DNA of 56,874 bases from Bacteroidales bacterium (GTDB lineage Bacteria > Bacteroidota > Bacteroidia > Bacteroidales > UBA932), in assembly GCA_016286385.1 (NCBI GenBank), contig JAEESO010000015.1, positions 1-56,874 on the forward strand. The letters are read 5' to 3'. The stretch's first letter is position 1. Each line of letters begins with the position of its first letter. Below are positions 18,201-26,482 of the stretch, piece after piece. The translations under genes and the position numbers were made by a program. The notes under the pieces were generated by a model that worked only from the letters and a program-made list of their open reading frames with translations, was not told the origin of the DNA and ran no database searches.

Positions 18201-18504
18201 TGAAGACGGCGACCTCCCGCGTTTCACCAAGACCAACTATCCCTGGAACTCGGAAGACTCCACCCTGTGGACAGTTGATGCCAGCTACCTCCGTCTGAAG
18301 AGCGCCAGCTTTGGCTATACATTCTCACGCAACAGGTTCTTTGACAAGCTTGGTATTGGCTCAGTGGGCCTTATGTTCACCGGCTACAACCTCTTCACCT
18401 TCTCAAAGATGACACTCCAGGATCCTGAGGCCAAGTCCAGCAGTTCCAAGGGTACATACCCGCTGGTGAAGACCTACAACCTGTCCCTCAATATCAACTT
18501 CTAA
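15274..18504 (+). CDS. SusC-family TonB-dependent outer-membrane transporter
   Basis: The 1,076-residue protein has the full SusC plan: signal peptide, an N-terminal carboxypeptidase-regulatory-like domain (about residues 30-105, with GTVVDADGLPVIGAGV), a plug with the SusC signature ILVDGVERPL and SILKDAASTAVFGVRGANG, and a 22-strand barrel ending in a C-terminal Phe (LSLNINF). It imports glycan oligomers across the outer membrane using TonB energy and pairs with the SusD downstream (11-base gap). It starts 31 bases after the GH18 stop. It contains only one GGCCGAT/ATCGGCC heptamer (17461-17467), markedly fewer than its neighbours. Confidence 0.97.
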   Translation: MKHKVVQILRLAAVTCLLAVLAGVPAFSQKGIIVKGTVVDADGLPVIGAGVTLKGTTTGVAAGVDGSFVITVPGETAVIEVSALGYTTQEVKIGKQRTLTVVLQDDTQSIEATVVVAYGTQTKATVTGALTTIDSKTLVKAPVADVTNVLAGQMPGVSTIQETGQPGEDYAKIYIRGVGSLSESASTPLILVDGVERPLNTVDPNEIESLSILKDAASTAVFGVRGANGVIIVTTKRGDAGKPKISVSSITGVQMPLSYIKQSNGYDFARYYNVYQWNDGKEDASLYFTPEAIEAYRTGSDPIMFPSTNWNDVMFRKAFLQTKNNINISGGSDKVRYFVSMGYMFQNGLLKAIPGVNYDNNYTYNRYNYRANLDFKLTETTDMHFNISGVIGNTHEPYNDRDNIWTLTMLWAHPVASPGVVGDQVFTSVSTSALPSGLTKWNGWEYYYWTGYTDKYKTTLGMDLTINQKLDFITEGLSASIKGSYDASMSMTKKRIGGSGLHYTYEYTSWNNDSGLGIADPDFDRTLETVISGSEAPLSWKDPSTSDDKSWYLEARVDYSRKFAHAHQVTALLLYNQSRDYYPYQDSDDSALAALAYLPRGYVGFVGRVTYGYKDKYLVDLSAGYNGSENFAPGKTRYGFFPSASVGWVISEEKWMKRVPWIDFLKLRASIGKVGNDLGSSARFMYMEGTWDETGSYYFGTNNSGGVPRYELGTPANLGVTWETAVKSNIGLDFELFRKRLHFSGDVFKEDRSNILVKPNSLPGVIAFTPQNMNRGEVENYGYEVELGWRDHIGDFTYDLNANVTFARNRIKFMDEVPAEMPYQNQTGGSTNRHLLYIFERLYQKSDFYTDADGVQHLNPELPQPTTTVYPGDCMYKDIGGALDENGNPVPDGIIDGRDKMYTGYPDRPEYVFGSNWKFGYKGFSLALNWVAATNVNRVWNADYRIPFTNSGHRGLLQMFAERSWIDNDNPWAPGREDGDLPRFTKTNYPWNSEDSTLWTVDASYLRLKSASFGYTFSRNRFFDKLGIGSVGLMFTGYNLFTFSKMTLQDPEAKSSSSKGTYPLVKTYNLSLNINF

Positions 18505-18515
18505 AAGGCTGCACA

Positions 18516-20399
18516 ATGAAAAAGACCATACAAATACTCATTATTGCCCTGCTTGCCGCAGGTGCGGTCGCGTGTGAAAGCCTGAAACTCGGCGACGCCG
18601 GCCTGTCCAAGTCCCCGGAGAGCTCAGGTGCAACCCTGGACACTCTCTTCGCTTCCCTCAAGGATGCCGACAAGGTCCTCACATCGGCCTACTACTATCT
18701 TCCTTACGGCCTTATCTCCGACTTCGACAGCAAGATGGGTAAGGATATACTTGAATCCATTACAGACCACTTCATCTCCAACAAGCACACTGAAGGTGAC
18801 GGCCCTAACGACCTCTATTATACAGGTTCCCTTGGCGCCAACATCTCCGGCGACTCAGCAGGCGGTGAAGCATATCGTTTTGGCAGCGAAAAGGATTATT
18901 CCACAGTCCGTTACGCTAATTTCTTCCTCCAGAATGCAGACCGTATTCCCAAGGACTCGAAGGATTTCAGCGAGGCTGCCCTCGCCCGCAAGAAGGCCGA
19001 GGCAAAGATGTGTCTTGCCATAGCATACGCAAATATGGTCCGCTACGTTGGCGGAGTTCCCATCATCGAGCACCCCATCGAGACCAGCGAGGACATGCAT
19101 TTCCCCCGCAACACTTTTGCCGAGACCATCGATTATATCGTAAGGATGTGCGACGAAGCCGCCCCGGACCTTCCCTGGAGCGTACCGGCCACTGAAGACG
19201 GACGTCTCACCAAAGCTGCCGCCATCGGCCTCAAGCTCCGCATCCTGTGCTTTGCGGCTTCCCCTACCTTCAACTCAGATACGCCCTGGCATCCCGCCGC
19301 GGCCGACTGGGAGTCCTGTGGCAAGTACGTCCGCTATGGCCAAAACTATGACAAGAGCCTCTGGGACAGGGCTAAGGCTGCGGCCGATGATTTTATGACA
19401 AATCTTGCCTCAGGCGGATTCTACGGACTCGTACAGGCCGTTCCTACAGGTGTTGATGCCGTTCTGGGCACATATTGCACCCCCAGGGACTATCGCCTTG
19501 CATACCGCAAAGCCTACAACGAACGCGGCACGGTGGAAAGCATAATTTCCATCCGCAAGAGTAACTCTACCAGCTATCACGACAAGAACATGGACCTCCA
19601 GGACGACTTCGGCTGCGGCGGTTCGCTCAACTGGGTGAACAAGTTCCCATATGCCGACGGCACTCCTTTCCCGGAGAACTTTGACTGGAGTCATCCCAGC
19701 GCCCTTGGTACGGACTATCAGCCTTTCTTCAAGGCCGATCCCGCCAATCCCACAGCCATCCCCGGCATCGAAACCCGTGACCCCCGCCTGTATGAGAACC
19801 TCTGCGTTCCCGGCGACATCTGGAAAAACGGTGTCGTTGGTCCTAACTACCAGAATGCAAAGAGCCCTAACTTCCAGGACGGTAACACCGGTTTCCTGCA
19901 GATGAAATTCATCATGCAGCAGGAGAACGACCGTAACCTGCCTCATCATTGGTGTCTTATGCGCTATGCCGAGGTCCTTCTCAACGCGGCAGAGGCCTAC
20001 AACGAGTCCAACGGTGGTCCCGACGCCAAGGCCGAGTCCTGGCTCAACGCCGTGCGTGCCCGCGTAGGTCTTCCTCCCGTGGCAACCGGAATGACCAAGG
20101 AGCAGTTCCGCGACGCCCTCATACTTGAGCGTGAACTTGAGTTTGGCTTCGAGGAGGTGCGCTGGTTCGACATGGTCCGCTGGGGACTCAAGGATGCTTT
20201 CACCACCCCTCTCAAGCGTCTGTATGTAATTGGTAACAAGCAGAAGAACGCGACGGGCTTCACTTACGAGGTAATGAACGTAACTATGCCCACCCGCACA
20301 TGGTGGAAGAACACCTTCGATACCAAATGGTATCTCGCACCCATTCCTGCCGTAGAGATCAACAAGGGCTACGGTATGACTCAGAATCCGGGTTGGTAA
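18516..20399 (+). CDS. SusD-family glycan-binding lipoprotein
   Basis: This 627-residue surface lipoprotein has a signal ending AAGAVAC (lipidated Cys near residue 20) and the SusD helical TPR scaffold. The RagB/SusD N-terminal part has YYLPYGLISDF and FFLQNADRIPKD, and the C-terminal part has CLMRYAEVLLNAAEAYNE, LILERELEFGFEEVRWFDMVRWG, and the ending YLAPIPAVEINKGYGMTQNPGW. SusD lids the SusC barrel and captures the glycan. The gene follows its SusC by 11 bases and precedes the second SusC by 7, so all four susCD genes appear to be one transcript. The fold is certain; the ligand is inferred from the surrounding GlcNAc-active enzymes. Confidence 0.96.
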   Translation: MKKTIQILIIALLAAGAVACESLKLGDAGLSKSPESSGATLDTLFASLKDADKVLTSAYYYLPYGLISDFDSKMGKDILESITDHFISNKHTEGDGPNDLYYTGSLGANISGDSAGGEAYRFGSEKDYSTVRYANFFLQNADRIPKDSKDFSEAALARKKAEAKMCLAIAYANMVRYVGGVPIIEHPIETSEDMHFPRNTFAETIDYIVRMCDEAAPDLPWSVPATEDGRLTKAAAIGLKLRILCFAASPTFNSDTPWHPAAADWESCGKYVRYGQNYDKSLWDRAKAAADDFMTNLASGGFYGLVQAVPTGVDAVLGTYCTPRDYRLAYRKAYNERGTVESIISIRKSNSTSYHDKNMDLQDDFGCGGSLNWVNKFPYADGTPFPENFDWSHPSALGTDYQPFFKADPANPTAIPGIETRDPRLYENLCVPGDIWKNGVVGPNYQNAKSPNFQDGNTGFLQMKFIMQQENDRNLPHHWCLMRYAEVLLNAAEAYNESNGGPDAKAESWLNAVRARVGLPPVATGMTKEQFRDALILERELEFGFEEVRWFDMVRWGLKDAFTTPLKRLYVIGNKQKNATGFTYEVMNVTMPTRTWWKNTFDTKWYLAPIPAVEINKGYGMTQNPGW

Positions 20400-20406
20400 T
20401 CTTTAA

Positions 20407-23145
20407 ATGTACCCGAAGATGAAAAGAATATTAACATACATCATACTTCCTATGCTGCTGGTTTCCACAGCCGCCTTCGCACAGGACGCGATGCAGGTGT
20501 GTCAGATTGATTCAATCGACCTCGGCAATCAGTTCCACTTCCAGGCGGGAGGAAACGCAACAGCCGGCTCCGAACTTTTTGAGAAGAGCCCCGAAGTGGA
20601 CATCGCCAAGGCTCTGTACGGACAGTTCTCAGGCCTCCTTGTAAAACAGGGAAGCGGCCGCAGTGAGGACAACCAGTCCAAGCTCCGCCTCCACAGCCAC
20701 AGTCCGCTTATCCTGGTGGATGGTTTTGTGCGTGAACTGAACGACGTCACCGGATTGGAGATAGAGTCGGTCACGGTACTTAAAGATGCCGCCGCCATGG
20801 CACTGTACGGCGTCAAGGGCGCCAACGGAGTAATTATGATTACCACCAAGCGTGGTACGGATTCTCCGCTCAAGGTAACGGCCAAATACCAGTACGGCCT
20901 GTCACTTGCCACCCGTACCCCCAAGTTTGCCGATGCCTACACCTACGCTTATTATGTGAACCAGGCCAGCCAGCTTGATGGTCTTGCAGCCCGTTACAGC
21001 AATACCGACCTGAACGGTTTCTACAGTACCGTGAACGGTGCGGCCGATGCAAACCCCTATGCCTATCCAAACGTAGACTGGTGGGGCCAGATCTTCCGTA
21101 ACCACGGAGACGATCACCGCGCCCAGTTCACCTTCACCGGCGGTAACCGCAATTTCCGCTACTATGCTGCAGTGGACTACCTCAAGAACAACGCCATGTA
21201 TGTAACGCCGTCATCCGACAACCGCTACAATGGCCACGTTTACGACAACCGCCTCAGCATCCGTGCAAACGTGGACGTGAATATCACCAACTCTACTGCA
21301 ATGAAGATTGGTGTGATGGCACGTCTGTCAGAGGACAACAAGCCCTATTATATGAGGAGCAACACCATTGAGAATGTCCTCTACAGGCTCCCTTCGGCCG
21401 CGTTCCCCATCAAGCAGGAGGACGGAACCTACGGCGGAAGCGCAATCTACGCCGCTTCCAACCCCGTTGCCCAGTTCCAGGAGTCCGGTCAAAACCAGTA
21501 CTCCCGTCCCAAGGTGCTTGCCGACGTAACCCTGCGTCAGGACTTCGGCTCCCTGGTGAAGGGTCTCTCGGCCGATATCTCCGTAGCCTTCGACTATATC
21601 GGCAAGATGACGGAGACCGCAACAAAGCAGTTCCAGTATGCCGAACTAGTGGGCGGAGCGCTCAATTACTACGGAACAAACTCAAAGACGGTTGATTACA
21701 GCCATTGGTTCAGCAGCCTGTCAATGAAATTTGACATGCAGGCCCGCGTGAACTATGTGACTAACTTCGGAGATCATCACCTTGAGGGACACCTGGCATA
21801 CCGCCAGCGCTCCTGGGTTGAGGCCGAGCGTAATGCGTCTTCCAAGACTCAGGAAATCCTTGCAACCGCAAGTTACAACTGGAAAAAGCGCGTTTTTGCC
21901 GATGCAGTCCTGAACTGCTCCGGATCGGCCTACCTGGCTCCCGGCAGGCGTTTCAACCTGTATCCGGCCTTAAGCGTTGCCGGCATCATCTCAACGGAAC
22001 CTTATGTGAAAGCCTTTGCTTCCATCGGCCTTTCCGGCTCAGACGCAGACCTTGAGCACGAGCTATGGCGCCAGAACTACAGTTCTTCAAACGGCCACAG
22101 CTACAACTTCAAGACTTCCGTGTCCGGCTATTCCGGCCGCGCAGAAGATGATATGGCTGCCCTTACACTTGCCCCCGAGCAGGCTGCAACCGCCACCATC
22201 GGCGTTGAGACCAGCCTCCTTTCAAACCGTCTCACCGCCCGTTTGGACGGCTTCCTTGAAGACCGCACCAAGATCCTCATAGAGCCTGCCAACATTTCCG
22301 GTGTAATAGGTATCGGGTCCCGCGAGCAGAGCCTTGGCCAGAACAAGTATGCCGGCGTAGACCTCAGCCTTGCCTGGGACGACAAGATCGGAGACTTCTC
22401 CTACGGCGTTTACGGCAATATGGGTCTCCTTACCAGCAAGGTGATAGACGACGGCCAGGCCTATCAGGCATATGAATACCTCTATCACAAGGGTAATCCC
22501 GTGGGCCAGTGCTACGGCCTTGAGGCGATAGGTTTCTTCAAGGACCAGGCCGAAATCGACGCCAGCCCCCGCCAGACCTTCGGCGACGTGCGCCCCGGCG
22601 ACATCAAGTACAAGGACCAGAACGGTGACAACGTTATCGACAGCCAGGACAAGGTTAAGATAATGGGTTCAACCACTCCGCTTCTCAACTATGGATTCGG
22701 CCTTCAGGCATCCTGGAAGGGACTCAGCTTCTTTGCCGATTTCCAGGGCGTGGCAGGAGTCACCATGAGCCTTCTTGATTCCCCGCTGTACCAGCCTCTG
22801 GCAAACAACAGCACCATCTCCACCACTTATCTGGGCCGTGAAATACCATGGACTCCGGAAAATGCCGACCGTGCAACTATGCCCCGTCTCACCACCCAGT
22901 CCGGAGAGAACAACTTCCGCTCCAACTCCCTGTATTACCGCGACGGTTCATTCCTCAAGCTCCGTAATATAGGAATCTCCTATACAATCCCCAGAAGCAT
23001 CCTCAGGATTTGCGACGCTACCGTGTCCCTGAACGCCACCAACCTGTTCAGTGCCGATACTATCCAGTTTGCGGATCCGGAGCAGCTTGGAGCCAACTAT
23101 CCAACCACCCGCGTCTTCTGGGCCGGTGTAAAGTTCAACTTCTAA
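20407..23145 (+). CDS. second SusC-family transporter, without the N-terminal regulatory domain
   Basis: The 912-residue TonB-dependent transporter is about 160 residues shorter than the upstream SusC. After the signal peptide (MKRILTYIILPMLLVSTAAFAQ) it has a short linker and passes into the plug (VDIAKALYGQFSGLLVKQ, PLILVDGFVREL, VTVLKDAAAMALYGVKGANG) with no carboxypeptidase-like domain. The barrel ends with a C-terminal Phe (WAGVKFNF). The start could be ATG 20407 (MYPKMKR) or ATG 20419 (MKR); the latter gives the cleaner signal peptide. It pairs with the second SusD 13 bases downstream. It uses the GGCCGAT heptamer at the window's normal rate (for example 21043, 21570), unlike the first SusC. 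Confidence 0.95.
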   Translation: MYPKMKRILTYIILPMLLVSTAAFAQDAMQVCQIDSIDLGNQFHFQAGGNATAGSELFEKSPEVDIAKALYGQFSGLLVKQGSGRSEDNQSKLRLHSHSPLILVDGFVRELNDVTGLEIESVTVLKDAAAMALYGVKGANGVIMITTKRGTDSPLKVTAKYQYGLSLATRTPKFADAYTYAYYVNQASQLDGLAARYSNTDLNGFYSTVNGAADANPYAYPNVDWWGQIFRNHGDDHRAQFTFTGGNRNFRYYAAVDYLKNNAMYVTPSSDNRYNGHVYDNRLSIRANVDVNITNSTAMKIGVMARLSEDNKPYYMRSNTIENVLYRLPSAAFPIKQEDGTYGGSAIYAASNPVAQFQESGQNQYSRPKVLADVTLRQDFGSLVKGLSADISVAFDYIGKMTETATKQFQYAELVGGALNYYGTNSKTVDYSHWFSSLSMKFDMQARVNYVTNFGDHHLEGHLAYRQRSWVEAERNASSKTQEILATASYNWKKRVFADAVLNCSGSAYLAPGRRFNLYPALSVAGIISTEPYVKAFASIGLSGSDADLEHELWRQNYSSSNGHSYNFKTSVSGYSGRAEDDMAALTLAPEQAATATIGVETSLLSNRLTARLDGFLEDRTKILIEPANISGVIGIGSREQSLGQNKYAGVDLSLAWDDKIGDFSYGVYGNMGLLTSKVIDDGQAYQAYEYLYHKGNPVGQCYGLEAIGFFKDQAEIDASPRQTFGDVRPGDIKYKDQNGDNVIDSQDKVKIMGSTTPLLNYGFGLQASWKGLSFFADFQGVAGVTMSLLDSPLYQPLANNSTISTTYLGREIPWTPENADRATMPRLTTQSGENNFRSNSLYYRDGSFLKLRNIGISYTIPRSILRICDATVSLNATNLFSADTIQFADPEQLGANYPTTRVFWAGVKFNF

Positions 23146-23158
23146 ACCGGGAAACGAA

Positions 23159-24874
23159 ATGAAAAAGATTATTTACATACTTTCCACAGTTCTGCTTGCA
23201 GCAGGCTGCCATTTCCTGGATTTCGATGAGACATCATCGCTCTATGACAGGGACGATATGTACTCCACCTACAGCAATATCCAGAAGATGCTTACAAACA
23301 TCTACGGATATATGCCCTACAAGGAAATTGCCGACGTAAGCAGCGCCCTCCGCGACTGTGGCTCCGATGACGCAGAATATGCCGATCCCGATGCCTCTGT
23401 CCAGCTGTTCACCAACGGCAACTGGAGCGCTGTCCAGACAGTTGATACAAAGTGGACATTCTACAACGCAATCCGCTCGTCCAACGAGTTCCTGGAGTCT
23501 ATAAAAACCGTGGACATTTCCAGGTATAGATACGATGCCAAATATCCTCAGTATCTGGAGCACCTGGCCTTGTATCCCTATGAGGCCAGAACCCTGCGTG
23601 CATTCTATCTCTTTGAACTGGCCCGCCGTTACGGCGACATCGCCATGCCGGTAGACAGGATGCTCTCCGTAGAAGAGGCCAATACAATCGGCAAAACTCC
23701 CTTTGACGATGTTATCACATACATCGCCGAAGAATGCGACACCTGCGCCAAGTATCTGCCAGACTCTTATATTGACATGCTTGATGCAGAGTACGGCCGC
23801 GTGACAAGAGGCTTTGCCCTGGCCCTCAAGACCAAGGCCCTCCTGTATGCCGCCAGCCCTCTCCATAATTCCGATGCAGATGCGGAGAAATGGAGGAAGG
23901 CAGGCCTCGCAGCCAAGTCCGTCATTGAGCTCAAGGACAAAAACGGCCTGTCCGTCTATGGTCTTGAGCCCGGTGAAAAAGCCAACTATCAGCCCGCCGC
24001 CGCGTATCAGGCAGGAAGCGAAGTCATTCTCCAGATCATGCGTTCAGAGAGTAACAGCTTTGAAATGTACAACTTCCCCGTGAGATTCACCATGGGCCGG
24101 CGCTCTTCCATGGCCGGAACCTATCCTACGCAGAATCTGGTGGACGCTTTCCAGACAGCCGCCGGTTACGACGTAACCCTGGAGGCCGATGGCTGGCACT
24201 GCGCAGATCCCGCCTTTGATGCCACCAAGCCTTATTCCGGCCGTGATCCCCGCTTCGAGCGTGCGATCCTGGCCGACGGCATGCCGTTCAAGGGATCAAC
24301 CATCGACGTCTCCGTAGGTGGTCTTGACTATTCGGCCACCCGTCAGGATCTTGGTACTGTAACCGGCTATTACCTCCGCCGCTACATCATCGAGTCCTGC
24401 GACTTCACTCCAGAGGCCGAGGTTTCCGGAAAGCACAGTTGGATTATCTCCCGCTATGCCGAGATTCTTCTAAGTTATGCCGAGGCTGTGAATGAGGTTC
24501 TTGGCCCGGACGGTACAGACGCTGACTTTACCCTCAGCGCCCGCGCGGCCCTTAACCAGGTTCGCGCCAATGCCGGAATGCCCAACGTGACTGTGGCCGG
24601 AAAGGATGAGTTCCGCAAGGCCGTGCAGCGTGAATGGCGCGTGGAATTTGCTTTTGAAGACCATCGTTTCTGGGATGTGCGCCGCTGGAAAATTGCGGCC
24701 GATACCCAGAAGTCTGTTTCCGGCGTGGAAATCACAAATGCTGGTGGAACAAAAACCTATACCCGCAAGCTTGTGGAGAACCGCACCTGGGACAACAAGA
24801 TGTACCTCTATCCCATCCCTCAGTCCGAACTGTTCTGTAACCCCAACCTGGGTCCTCAGAATCCCGGATGGTAG
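23159..24874 (+). CDS. second SusD-family glycan-binding lipoprotein
   Basis: The 571-residue protein has a lipoprotein signal (MKKIIYILSTVLLAAGC, Cys17) and the SusD pattern: MYSTYSNIQKMLTNIYGYMPY at the start, RTLRAFYLFELARRYGDIAMP near residue 145, WIISRYAEILLSYAEAVNEV, EWRVEFAFEDHRFWDVRRWK, and the family ending YPIPQSELFCNPNLGPQNPGW. It should act as the lid and binder for the second SusC, 13 bases upstream. Two SusCD pairs in a row usually mean import of two related oligomers or two sizes of the same one. The ligand cannot be read from the sequence. Confidence 0.95.
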   Translation: MKKIIYILSTVLLAAGCHFLDFDETSSLYDRDDMYSTYSNIQKMLTNIYGYMPYKEIADVSSALRDCGSDDAEYADPDASVQLFTNGNWSAVQTVDTKWTFYNAIRSSNEFLESIKTVDISRYRYDAKYPQYLEHLALYPYEARTLRAFYLFELARRYGDIAMPVDRMLSVEEANTIGKTPFDDVITYIAEECDTCAKYLPDSYIDMLDAEYGRVTRGFALALKTKALLYAASPLHNSDADAEKWRKAGLAAKSVIELKDKNGLSVYGLEPGEKANYQPAAAYQAGSEVILQIMRSESNSFEMYNFPVRFTMGRRSSMAGTYPTQNLVDAFQTAAGYDVTLEADGWHCADPAFDATKPYSGRDPRFERAILADGMPFKGSTIDVSVGGLDYSATRQDLGTVTGYYLRRYIIESCDFTPEAEVSGKHSWIISRYAEILLSYAEAVNEVLGPDGTDADFTLSARAALNQVRANAGMPNVTVAGKDEFRKAVQREWRVEFAFEDHRFWDVRRWKIAADTQKSVSGVEITNAGGTKTYTRKLVENRTWDNKMYLYPIPQSELFCNPNLGPQNPGW

Positions 24875-24889
24875 TTTTCTAATGATTAA

Positions 24890-26464
24890 ATGATGAACGT
24901 TATGAAACAGATATTTCATTTCATTCTGACTGGTGTCACTCTTGCCGTGGTGATGGCCGCCTGCTCGCAGAAAAACGAGATTCCGAAGGCCAACACGGAC
25001 GTAGTGGATCTCCGCTACCGTGTAGAGAGCGAATACCATCTTGACGCCACCTCGGCGAAGCCTTTCAACATTGTTGTAAAGTCTTCCCGTCCGTGGACCA
25101 TTACAAGCGATCATCCGGACTGGTGCATCATAGAGAAGGAAGAGGGCGAAGCCGTTGCCGATACTCTGGTGCATAAAGGTCAGGGTGAAAGCACAACCGT
25201 TAAGGTCCAGTATTACAACAATACAGACCTTGACGACCGTGTTGACAAAATCAAGATTGAGAGCGACGGTTATCTTGGCAAGACGGTTACCGTTTATCAG
25301 AGCGGTATCGCCTACCTGAATGTGCCTGAGGCCGATATCGAAGGCGGAATATTTGTCCTTAAGCCCGCATCGGAGTTTGAGGTTCATGTCCGTTCCAACC
25401 AGAAATGGAGCGCAAAGATTCTTCCTGAAGGGGACGGCCAGACAGACTGGCTTTCCATAGCAGAAGGCGAAACCGGCGAGCTTGACGGCACCGTAAAGGT
25501 GTCCGTTAAGGAGAACCCCGGCGAAAAGCGCTATGCCAATATCGCCATCTACGATCGCCACGATGAAGAACGCGCCATGATCAAGATCACCCAGGACGGC
25601 GTACAGCTTGACCCCGAGACCTTTGAGATCCGTGCGGGTTATGACCAGCTTGCCGTTTCCCTCAACGTTGTTTCCAACGCCAGCTGGACTGCCGAAAAGC
25701 AGAGCGAGGAAGACACCTGGTACACTATCGATAATCCCTCCGGCCATAACGGAGACGGAGTCATCAACGTTACTCTTACTGACAACTCGGCCGGTACCGC
25801 ACTTCGCAGGGGCGCGATCGTCCTCTCCACCGTTCCCGCCGAAGGCGCAGAACCCCTGTCGAAGACCATCGTGCTCAAGCAGGCCTATCCCATCACCCCC
25901 GTCCGCAAGGAGATGGACAGTGACGAGATGGGCGCCTGGGAATCCGACTGGGAAAATCCTCCCACATACACCAAGGATTACGGAACGCTCTTCACCGCCA
26001 AGGCACGTCTGCACAACGGCAGTATGCCTTTCGGCAACTACACCTTCCGCTGGAAAGACATCACCGCCGATCCCGCCGCGGCAGAAGGAGTACGTGTAAG
26101 GCACTGGTTCTGCTTCGACGAGGGCTGCGAGCTCAAGTTCGACATCCGTCCCGTTGACGGCAAGATAAGCTTTGACTTCAATGCCGCCGGAGACGGTAAC
26201 AAGCCCAGCGTCAGCGCTTACACCGCCGTAGACTTCAGCCAACCCATTGAGATTACATATAAGTTCGATCCCAGTGGTGCCGAGCATTGCCACGTAACAT
26301 ATCTTGTCAACGGCAATGTGGCCGGAAGCTTTGATACTTCGGCCGATATGCTGCGCTCTGTCAAGTGGGGTGGCAAGATTAATATGTACGTCGGTGTGGA
26401 CAAATCCGGCAGCGGCGTAATGGAATGGTATGAATACACGGCTCCAATGGATTGGGGTGATTAA
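24890..26464 (+). CDS. surface lipoprotein with BACON-type domains (SusE/F position)
   Basis: The 524-residue protein has a lipoprotein signal ending VMAAC. The first ATG is at 24890; ATG 24902 (MKQIFHF) gives the tidier signal. At least three Ig-like BACON repeats follow (about residues 35-140, 140-240 and 240-335), each with the typical W-x-A/T-I pattern (SSRPWTITSDHPDW, NQKWSAKILPEG, NASWTAEKQSEEDTWY). BACON domains often carry surface glycan-binding roles in Bacteroidota. Residues 340-524 form a further beta-rich domain with several Trp that I do not recognise and that may be the binding module. The position directly after susCD matches the SusE/SusF slot. It contains three GGCCGAT heptamers or close variants. 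Confidence 0.8.
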   Translation: MMNVMKQIFHFILTGVTLAVVMAACSQKNEIPKANTDVVDLRYRVESEYHLDATSAKPFNIVVKSSRPWTITSDHPDWCIIEKEEGEAVADTLVHKGQGESTTVKVQYYNNTDLDDRVDKIKIESDGYLGKTVTVYQSGIAYLNVPEADIEGGIFVLKPASEFEVHVRSNQKWSAKILPEGDGQTDWLSIAEGETGELDGTVKVSVKENPGEKRYANIAIYDRHDEERAMIKITQDGVQLDPETFEIRAGYDQLAVSLNVVSNASWTAEKQSEEDTWYTIDNPSGHNGDGVINVTLTDNSAGTALRRGAIVLSTVPAEGAEPLSKTIVLKQAYPITPVRKEMDSDEMGAWESDWENPPTYTKDYGTLFTAKARLHNGSMPFGNYTFRWKDITADPAAAEGVRVRHWFCFDEGCELKFDIRPVDGKISFDFNAAGDGNKPSVSAYTAVDFSQPIEITYKFDPSGAEHCHVTYLVNGNVAGSFDTSADMLRSVKWGGKINMYVGVDKSGSGVMEWYEYTAPMDWGD

Positions 26465-26482
26465 TTAAAGAAAGGAAGACAT

